Positions 9,513 through 17,181 of a stretch of 64,000 bases of DNA are shown one piece after another (within the stretch, counting starts at the first letter, position 1; every line of letters starts with the position of its first letter). The notes below the pieces were generated by a model that saw only the letters and a program-made list of their open reading frames with translations, was not told the DNA's origin and ran no database searches. The stretch comes from Cymbomonas tetramitiformis (Eukaryota; Chlorophyta; Pyramimonadophyceae; Pyramimonadales; Pyramimonadaceae), in assembly GCA_001247695.2 (NCBI GenBank), contig LGRX02025966.1:1-64000 (forward strand). Direction: 5' to 3'. The translations under genes were made by a program, and so were the position numbers.

Positions 9513-10483
9513 ATCAGCCTGAAAATGCCACTGAAGCAAGTGGCCGGGTTGAGAGTATCTCAGAAGAAGTCCTTTCCAGTCTGACATTACAGTTCCAGCA
9601 GATGGATACTCCCTCAGAAAACATCGCACAGATGCAATCTCAGACAGCACAGCTGAAATCACAGAAGAAGCTGTTGTTGTACAAAGGGAAAGTATATGGA
9701 CAGAGTACTCACATTTTGGTAGATCCAGGAGCTACATCGTCTTTTATCGACAGACAGTTCGCTTCTCAGCTTGGTATATCACCAACAGACTCATCATCAT
9801 TCTCAGTGGGATTGGCTGGAGGAAGCCAATTATCCTGTACATCCTATCTTCCCAATGCTACATTCACGCTGGGTAAGTATAAGGATACAGAAGATTTCTA
9901 TATCATTGACATGAAACCCTTCACAGTCATCCTGGGACAGGATTGGTTGGAAAGAAGAAATCCACACATTGACTTCCAGTCCAAGAATATGACGATCACC
10001 AGGAAACACTCATCAGGTTCCAGTGTTCGTACAGTTCTGTCCAGAGTTGAACAGACTCCAGGTTCAGATGACCTTCCCGAAATGGAATCGGTCAGTGCCA
10101 CCACTATGAGAAAGCACCTACGACGTATACGATCCAGTGGGTCGGCTGAAGAAGCCGTAGCTTATCTCTTTTTTCTCTCAGAGGTCGATGGTGAACTGGT
10201 CATGGCAGCAGCAGACTCAGACACCACTATGGAAGACCCAAAGGTCACAACAGTACGTGATCTAATGAGGGAAGACTTTTCAGATATTTTCCAGGAGGAT
10301 CTTCCAGCTGGCCATAGGCCAGAACGGTTTGAAGGTGGATATCATCGCATCAACATTGAACCTGGGCATAGGCCACCACCACAGCCAGTTCGTACTATTC
10401 CAGTGCCTATGATGGAGGAGCTCAAACGACAGATCATCAAATATGTCGAGCTGGGTATCCTTCGTTCGTCATCATCACCATAA
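9512..10483 (+). CDS. pol: Chromovirus Pol part 1: aspartic protease and start of RT
   Basis: The frame is open from before the gag stop and overlaps gag in the -1 frame, so Pol is probably made by -1 frameshifting or by separate initiation at the ATG at 9602. The retropepsin active site lies at LVDPGATSSFIDRQF (about 9718-9762), the DPG variant of DTG/DSG that is common in plant-type Ty3/gypsy proteases. A connecting region follows, then RT-leading sequence: DFSDIFQEDLPAGHRP, HRINIEPGHRPP, and KRQIIKYVELGILRSSSSP. The frame ends with TAA at 10481-10483, exactly where RT normally continues with YGCPIIF. Copy 2 breaks at the same point. Confidence 0.85.
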   Translation, partial: NQPENATEASGRVESISEEVLSSLTLQFQQMDTPSENIAQMQSQTAQLKSQKKLLLYKGKVYGQSTHILVDPGATSSFIDRQFASQLGISPTDSSSFSVGLAGGSQLSCTSYLPNATFTLGKYKDTEDFYIIDMKPFTVILGQDWLERRNPHIDFQSKNMTITRKHSSGSSVRTVLSRVEQTPGSDDLPEMESVSATTMRKHLRRIRSSGSAEEAVAYLFFLSEVDGELVMAAADSDTTMEDPKVTTVRDLMREDFSDIFQEDLPAGHRPERFEGGYHRINIEPGHRPPPQPVRTIPVPMMEELKRQIIKYVELGILRSSSSP

Positions 10484-10485
10484 TT

Positions 10486-12225
10486 TATGGATGTCCAATC
10501 ATTTTCGCTCCTAAGCCAGGGGGGAAGTGGAGGATGTGCGGTAATTATCGAGCCCTTAATAACATCACTATAAAGGACACGTATCCATTGCCACCTCACG
10601 ACACCCTTCTTGAACAGCTTAAAGTTGCACGATGGTTTAGCAAATTTGACTTCGATCAGTTCTTCCATCAGATTCCTATACACCCAGATGACATTCACAA
10701 AACAGCGATACGTACCAGATACGGTTCATATGAGTGGACAGTGATGCCTTTCGGGTTAACTAACGCTCCTGCAACCGCTCTACGTGTTGGAAATCGAGCA
10801 TTCTTTGACTTCATCGATCAGTTCTTGGTCATTTTCATGGATGACACCATAGTGTACAGTCCAGATTTTGACAGCCACGTGAAGCATGTTCGACAGTTCT
10901 TACAGCGCTGCAGAGATCATCAGTTCTACATCAGGCCTTCTAAGGTTGAGTTGTTCGTCAGATCCATCGATTTTATCGGACACCATATCTCTGAGGCAGG
11001 CCTATTCATCATCGAAGACAGAATCCGTGCAGTCATGGCTATCCAGCCTCCAGTGTCGTATGGTCCAACCGTTGGTAAACAGCCTCTACGCCGTATGGCT
11101 AAAGATGGCAAGTCATCTCTTCGGTCATTCTTGGGCATGGTCGGCCAGTTTAGGAGATTTATACCAAAGTTCTCCAAGATTGCCGAGCCGCTCAATCGTC
11201 TCCTTAAAGATAATGCAGAGTTTGTCTGGGAATCTGAGCAGCAGCAGGCATTTGATAACCTCAAAAGTGCTATCTGCCATGCTCCAGTACTACAGCTTCC
11301 AGATCAGAAACTGCCATCTATTATGGAGGTCGATGGATCAGGCACACACGTTGGTCAAGTGGTATTACAGGATCAAGGAAAAGGTATGAAGCCATGTGGC
11401 TATCACAGCGTCACTCTTTCTGATACACAGAGACGTTGGCCTATTCCTGAGATCGAGCTATTTGCCATTGTGGAGGGCTTCCGATTCTTTCGCCACATCT
11501 TGCTGGGAGCTCCTGAGACTATTGTTCGCTCAGATCATCAGCCACTGGTTTATTTCCAGTCCAAATCCACACTAAGCCCCAAACAGGCGAGGTGGTTGGA
11601 TGAGCTCTCCGAGTACAACTTTCGAATAGAGCACATTTCTGGCGAGAAGAATAAGGTTGCAGATGCACTTACCCGCATTTCTACACTCTTTGAACTCACT
11701 GATTGTCTGCAACATATAGACGTCAGCGAGGTTCCAGTCATTGACATACAGTCTACAGATTCTACATTCATTGCTCTTATTTCTGCATCATCAGCTCATC
11801 AGCTTCACGACATTATTATATCTCAGTATGATCGTGACACATTTGCACAGACTATATTATCTAAACTGACATCATCGACATCATCACAGTCAGTCAGCAA
11901 TTTCGAGCTCATTCAGGGGTTGATCTATCGCAAGACCATTTTTGGCAGACAGCTTTACATTCCACCTCCTGCCAAAGTTCCTACAGATGACGGTGCGATC
12001 ACACAGCTTCGCCACATTCTACTTCATGAGTGCCACTCAGCCACTATTTCTGGTAATGTAGGCAAAAATCGCATGCTTCATCTATTGCGTAGCCGATATT
12101 ATTGGCCAGGAATGACGATGGCAGCCATTCAGTACATTCGGGAGTGCCCCGTGTGTCAACGCCAGAAAACTAGGAGACACAAACCTTATGGTCAGTCACA
12201 TAATTATACGATATTGTGTGCCTAA
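10486..12225 (+). CDS. pol: Chromovirus Pol part 2: RT, RNase H and integrase zinc domain
   Basis: The fingers and palm of Ty3-type reverse transcriptase begin at IIYGCPIIFAPKPGGKW (about 10487) and continue through WRMCGNYRALNNITIKDTYPLPP. The polymerase active site is FMDD (about 10836-10850), and the upstream catalytic Asp is in KFDFDQFFHQIPI. RNase H follows, with the Asp in MEVDGSGTH (about 11322), the Glu in PEIELFA and the later Asp residues in RSDHQPL and VADALTR. The integrase N-terminal zinc domain starts near 12025, but its second His is replaced by Asn (SGNVGKNR; copy 2 has SGHVGKNR). CPVCQ supplies the two Cys. The frame ends at 12225, overlapping the next integrase frame. Confidence 0.9.
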   Translation, partial: YGCPIIFAPKPGGKWRMCGNYRALNNITIKDTYPLPPHDTLLEQLKVARWFSKFDFDQFFHQIPIHPDDIHKTAIRTRYGSYEWTVMPFGLTNAPATALRVGNRAFFDFIDQFLVIFMDDTIVYSPDFDSHVKHVRQFLQRCRDHQFYIRPSKVELFVRSIDFIGHHISEAGLFIIEDRIRAVMAIQPPVSYGPTVGKQPLRRMAKDGKSSLRSFLGMVGQFRRFIPKFSKIAEPLNRLLKDNAEFVWESEQQQAFDNLKSAICHAPVLQLPDQKLPSIMEVDGSGTHVGQVVLQDQGKGMKPCGYHSVTLSDTQRRWPIPEIELFAIVEGFRFFRHILLGAPETIVRSDHQPLVYFQSKSTLSPKQARWLDELSEYNFRIEHISGEKNKVADALTRISTLFELTDCLQHIDVSEVPVIDIQSTDSTFIALISASSAHQLHDIIISQYDRDTFAQTILSKLTSSTSSQSVSNFELIQGLIYRKTIFGRQLYIPPPAKVPTDDGAITQLRHILLHECHSATISGNVGKNRMLHLLRSRYYWPGMTMAAIQYIRECPVCQRQKTRRHKPYGQSHNYTILCA

Positions 12226-12579
12226 GACAAAATGGCTTGATGTATCTCTTGACTGGATTACTGACCTGTCTATCACTACTAATGGGCACGACAGGATATT
12301 TGTGGTAATGTGCCAATTCTCTCATCGTTGTCATCTCATTCCCTTTAACATGACCTGGACTGCTCAGCGAACTGCTTCAATATATGTGCAGCATATCTTC
12401 AAGCTCCATGGTCTTCCGAGGAACATCATCTCAGATCGAGACCCCAGATTTACTTCTACATTCTGGCAAACACTGTGGAAATCTACTGGTACGAGATTGT
12501 CTATGACGTCTTCACACCATCCCGCACAGTCGAATGCAAGCAATGAGAGGAGCCATGCCTTCATTGAGGACACCCTCAG

Positions 12580-12655
12580 GTATTTTTCAAATTGTTTGAT
12601 GCATGATTCACTATCCTCCGGTTTATAAACTGATTAGATAGTATTTTCTCCTCAG
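12580..12655 (+). other. Spliceosomal-type intron inside integrase, copy 1
   Basis: The 76-bp segment starts GTATTT after CTCAG and ends TTTTCTCCTCAG before GTGTTG. A CTGAT branch-like motif lies about 25 bp before the 3' end. Read through, it brings an in-frame TAA; removed, the integrase frame is continuous. The same intron, also 76 bp, is present in copy 2 (43560-43635). Confidence 0.8.
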
Positions 12656-12968
12656 GTGTTGTTGCAACGATACTTCAGCCAATTCGTGGGAGGACAAGTT
12701 GCCTCTGGTGGAGTTTGCAATCAACAACACGGTTTCTGCTACTACTGGTTATTCACCATTTTATCTCGCGACTCGATGGCGCAGCCACTTTCGCCTCATG
12801 ATCTGGCAATCACTATTCCGCCAGAAGCTCCTGTTCCAATACAGAATGCTATTCGAGATCATTTTGACCAGTACTCGGCTGTACATGCCAACGCGGTAGA
12901 CAACATTTCCCGAGCAGCAGAGATTAGCCAAGCCAGATTCGATAAGACTCGCATGCCCCGGCAATATG

Positions 12969-13638
12969 TGGCTACTATCCGGCAATCCTTGTGACAGGAC
13001 TGTAATTGCCGACAGTCCTTTCACAAGGACCGACTTTTCAATAATTTTTTCCGATGCCTTAACGAGCTCCGACATGCTTGCCCCCCCGGGCGGAAATTCC
13101 GTCAGGACTTGAAGTTTGGTAGGCTCCGTCCTACAATGTCAAGTGGCATGCATGTTGACCGCCACAGTCGAGGTTTTTCATGGAGGTACGCCTTTTTTCC
13201 TCCACGTTTTCTTGTCATTCGCCGGAATATAATTTATTCGTCATTTATGCTACTTCAACCGATATTTTGAAGGCCGAGATGACCTCGGATCAGAATTTTG
13301 ACAAGACACTACAGAAAGAGCAGCTCGAGAACTTGACAACATAGGCCTCCGAATTTTCATGGGACCTTTAAGGAATTAGGTAGCACAGCAAACAGCTTAG
13401 TCCTTGTGAAAGGACTGGGATTTTTTCATCGAAAACCGCAGAAATACACCCCCAAAGCGTCGCATTAAACAGTAACACTATATTCACTTGAGGCTTGTAC
13501 CAATATCTTTTAATATTGCTTTGACCCATAAATATGATGTGGAAACACACTTTGGGACCCATTGGCCACAAACGATGCCCAATATTGATTGTTGACTCTT
13601 AGTCCTTATGAAAGGACTGTTAATTTGGATAGTAGCCA
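12969..13638. mobile_element. 670-bp TIR element inserted in chromovirus pol
   Basis: The ends are inverted: TGGCTACTATCC at the left and GGATAGTAGCCA at the right. The direct repeat TATG flanks it (12965-12968 and 13639-13642); copy 2 reads ACAATTTGCAG without the insert. Subterminal motifs GACTGT and AGTCCTT-CAAGGACC recur in both orientations. There is no open frame of note, so it is non-autonomous. The superfamily is unassigned because the duplication length (2, 3 or 4 bp) cannot be fixed. Confidence 0.75.
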
Positions 13639-13642
13639 TATG

Positions 13643-14061
13643 CAGTAGGGCAGAAAGTTCTTCTACGGACCGAGTTTATCCAATGGACTGGTTTGACAGA
13701 GGCAGGCAGACACTTTAAGCAGCCATATATTGGACCGTTTACCATATCTAAAGTGCTCAGCCATGGACGTGCTTATGAGTTAGATTTCGGGGATCTCGAT
13801 ATTCGTATCCATCCGGTTCAGCCTGTATCCAGAATATAGCTGTATAATGACTCAATTCAAGCACCTTTGCCTCTGCCACAGATGATCACCGAAGAAGGGC
13901 AACCACTGTTTGAGATATCACACATACTCTCAGATAAAATTACTAGAGGTGTCAAGTACTATTTAGTGCGATATGCAGGCTACGGCCCTGAGCATGACAC
14001 CTGGGTCAAAGCCACAAAGCTGACCAATGCAGCAGACATGATAGCTACCTATGAAGGCTAA
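13643..14061 (+). CDS. pol: Chromovirus Pol C-terminus with chromodomain, copy 1
   Basis: After the insertion, coding resumes with the integrase C-terminal (GPY/F-type) segment EAGRHFKQPYIGPFTISKVL. It ends with a chromodomain-like module at about 13905-14058: PLFEISHILSDKITRG, YYLVRYAGYGPEHDTW, and a C-terminal helix. Chromodomains of chromoviruses bind histone marks and steer integration into heterochromatin (family knowledge). A stop at about 13838 separates this from the upstream sequence, so this copy could not make a complete integrase. Confidence 0.8.
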
Positions 14062-14627
14062 CATTATAGTAAGCCTAGTGCCCTTACTTCTTGTAATATA
14101 TACTAATACATGTCGACCATCTATATACCTTGCTCTTAATGTTTTATCATTATGTTGCATAGAAGCAGGAAATTGATCCTTCCTTGCTAAAGGTGTAGTG
14201 AGCCCTGTACAAAATCATACCCTTGCACAGATACGCATACATGCGGGTACCATATCTGTGGATAAATAAAAACTGCTATGCTACCTTTGCCAGACCGTGG
14301 TTTGTCAGTCGGATCTATGGCCAGTAATCCGAGCTACCGGATACTGAGGTGGACGGAGTTGTGATCCTGAGTTATGCTTGACACACACAACTAAAACAAA
14401 TTTCACATTAGTACGTTGTCGAATCCAATCTATGAAATGTTCGTCAAAGCGCGCGTACCAGACCAAATATTGAGGAGTTGAGCAGACCGGGTGCAGGGTT
14501 ATGAATCCAATCTCGTTAAGCAGGGCCTCTCCGCATGCATTAAAAATAATACAAGCCTTCAAAGGAAGGCTCCCCATGCCGCCTGTGAACCTCCATAGTA
14601 GCTTCAGGAGGGGAGGAAGGGGTGGGT

Positions 14628-14874
14628 CACGGGGAAGCTGAAATCCCCCCCCACTGTATGGGGGTCCAGCTTCTCCTAGTATCACCCCTTGTTGCGTGTG
14701 TCACTGGTCGTGTGTCACCGTATGACACTCACCTGCTAGAAAGCTCTCTCCCGTAATCCTTCTATCAGTTTTGTATCACCGGTTTCCCCAGCCACTGCTT
14801 TCTGAGTCCCTGTTTCAGTGACACTGTTATATATCTTTACCAATATATATACACATTTTCACTTGTTCTATCAG
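14628..14874. repeat. Terminal repeat of the small LTR element (left)
   Basis: 247 bp, matching 16221-16467 without a difference that I can see. Confidence 0.8.
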
Positions 14875-16220
14875 GTTATCGGTCCCACTTCACGTGAGTG
14901 GCGATTCCGGTTGGTTCGGCTCGCTTCGGTTCGTCCGATTCTACACACCGTCAACACCGTTTTTTTTACCGTCAACATCGCAGCATAATTTAACTGCGAA
15001 CCGTACCAGCGGCAATTTTTCCGTCTCCGTTCCCTTTGCCGCTTCCGTTAACCGTGGTTTACCCTACCGACTGTGACTGGGAATCCACGCACCGTTTCCG
15101 TCAGCTGTTGACATCGCAGCTATCGCAGCTTGATCTGCACCATAAAAAGCGGCGAGTCCCTTTCCGTCTCCGTTTTTTTGCCGCTTCCGTCTTTCGTGGC
15201 TTGCCTACCGACTGTGACTGGTATCCCGCGCACCGTCTCCGTCAGCTTTCGTGCATTTTGGTGCACTCCGTCATTTTTTATAAGAATCCTTCTACACTCT
15301 GACCAGCATCGCCTCTGCTGCCGGGAGACCGCTTTACCGTACGGCATTTTTGACGTCACCACCGTTTTCCTCGTCAAAAACTGCCCCAATTTGACCTTTC
15401 GATCGTCCAGTTCGCTTGATTTTTCGAGAAGATACCTTTTCGCTTGGGAACCCTATCTTGGGGTTCGCAGAATTCTGCAGACAGCTGGCTGGAGCTGTCA
15501 TGTCCACTGAACGTCAGCATGCACGTATGGCCGCTGTTCGTTCAGCGTTGCTCTCTCTCCGAGTGCATCGACATCATTTTACCGCTGGTTATGTTCTGGT
15601 GGTGCCTGGTGGTGCTTGCGCACCAGGCACCAATCACGACGACAACATCCTGGACGACAACGACGAGACCAATGACTTCCACGACTTCGTCTCGCCACTT
15701 CCCTCACCTTCGCCTTATGCACCCAGTGGTCGCCATCTGGTGGTGTCTGGTGGTGCTATCACGACCGCTTCCCCCCTCTCCATCATCCCTTTCGAGTTCC
15801 TCCCCATGGCCTCGATCACGTTCCCTCACCGCATTTTCCACCTTCCACCTCCCTATCCCCTCTTCAGCGACGCATTCGCTCTGGTGGTGCCAGGCCGCTT
15901 TTGGCTTTGGCACCGCGTGGGCATTGGCTGATTCGTCGTTTTCGTGGCGATCGAGAACTCCGCCGCCGCCATTCCGCAATCACGTCGCGGCTTGTAGATG
16001 CTTGCCCTTATGTACAAAGACCGTAGAGCGGGGCTAGCCCGCCTACAGTAGCCTGTTTATATGTCTCTTAGATGCCTAGGCGCAGCGCCCATGCACGGAT
16101 GTGCTTCTAGCTGGGTTGGAAAAGGCCCCCTCGGCCTGGACACTGAATTGACATTGGGTTAGGGCTTAGGGTTTTCCTTGCTCTTGCATGGCCACTCACA
16201 CCTTCGGGGTGAGGTGGTGT

Positions 16221-16467
16221 CACGGGGAAGCTGAAATCCCCCCCCACTGTATGGGGGTCCAGCTTCTCCTAGTATCACCCCTTGTTGCGTGTGTCACTGG
16301 TCGTGTGTCACCGTATGACACTCACCTGCTAGAAAGCTCTCTCCCGTAATCCTTCTATCAGTTTTGTATCACCGGTTTCCCCAGCCACTGCTTTCTGAGT
16401 CCCTGTTTCAGTGACACTGTTATATATCTTTACCAATATATATACACATTTTCACTTGTTCTATCAG
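16221..16467. repeat. Terminal repeat of the small LTR element (right)
   Basis: 247 bp, matching 14628-14874. Preceded by the G-rich tract CGGGGTGAGGTGGTGT, which could be a polypurine-tract equivalent. Confidence 0.8.
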
Positions 16468-16771
16468 TGGGTGCACTATATAAGGCCGAGAATCGTTCGG
16501 TAAATCGTCGATCATCGTTCGCAAAGGCGTCGACGGCAAGCGCAAATATCTATCCGTAACGTAAACCTCGGAAGATACCTTGAAACGTCACTCTGAAATA
16601 CGATACACAATTCATGGGGGCTACATCCTAAGAACTGTAGGGCTAAATGCCTAAGGTGAGGGTTTAAAGTGGACTCAGTTCCCCCCAATATCCTAAAACA
16701 CCTTGAGGGACGCCTCATCGGTGTAAGAAGACTGGTACCAGCACAACAACAAAGACATCAAAGACACATAC

Positions 16772-17026
16772 TGCTGAAATCTGTATAGGCAGCCCTGACT
16801 GGGAGTCCCGGTGCAGGCCCCTATGACAGATCCCTAGGACCAACACTGGACTGCTGACTGATCTGTAGGTTCGTACTGTGACACACGCTGTGTCACAGGT
16901 AGGCTAGACTCCGAGACCGTCCGAGACCGTTCCGGGTATATCTAGCTTAGGGTTTATTTATCTTACACAGTTTATCCACAAGAGTACGGGACTATCTGAT
17001 ATCTGGTGTACTAGGATATTCCGGTA
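16772..17026 (+). repeat. 5' LTR of TR-GAG-1
   Basis: 255 bp with TG...TA ends. It contains the inverted motif TGTGACACACGCTGTGTCACA and the string TAGCTTAGGGTTTATTTAT. Confidence 0.9.
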
Positions 17027-17181
17027 GGTCGTGGCCCCATCCACGTTTTCATTCCACTTGCTATCTTGGCCATGATTGGCTAAGCAGCCGCTTGAAGAGG
17101 TGGTGCGCACTTGCGCGTTTGGGTGCGCCTAGGATTTGGGACATGGCTTTACGGTAGACGTCTTTTTTGCGGCTGCGAGTC

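Larger units (their letters stand above)
12188..13642 (+). pseudogene. pol: Chromovirus integrase catalytic core and C-terminal domain (spliced, then interrupted)
   Basis: The core carries the DDE residues: Asp in KWLDVSLDWITDL, Asp in IISDRDPRF, and Glu in SNASNERSHAF. At 12579 the coding sequence meets a 76-bp intron with GT-AG ends. Joining it to 12656 gives LRCCCNDTSANSWEDKLPLVEFAIN, the usual integrase continuation. The reading then proceeds through SARSAEINQARFDK-like residues to PRQ, where a 670-bp TIR element (12969-13638) is inserted. Coding resumes after it as VGQKVLLRTEFIQWTGL-like sequence, and a GAG-to-TAG change stops the frame after HPVQPVSRI at about 13838. Copy 2 is open at that codon. 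Confidence 0.8.
14628..16467. mobile_element. Small LTR-type element with identical 247-bp terminal repeats
   Basis: The direct repeats 14628-14874 and 16221-16467 look identical and are flanked by the target duplication TGGGT (14623-14627 and 16468-16472). The uninterrupted site is present in chromovirus copy 2 near 42235-42250. The repeats start CACGGGGAAGCTGAAATC and end TTCTATCAG, so they lack the usual TG...CA ends. The interior (14875-16220) has repeated blocks such as CTGTGACTGG and CGTTTTTT-TACCGTC, and repeats of GTGGTGCCTGGTGGTGC. It shows no recognisable gag or pol; an open frame of about 170 codons (15416-15931) has no family. The element is non-autonomous and apparently recent. 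Confidence 0.75.
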
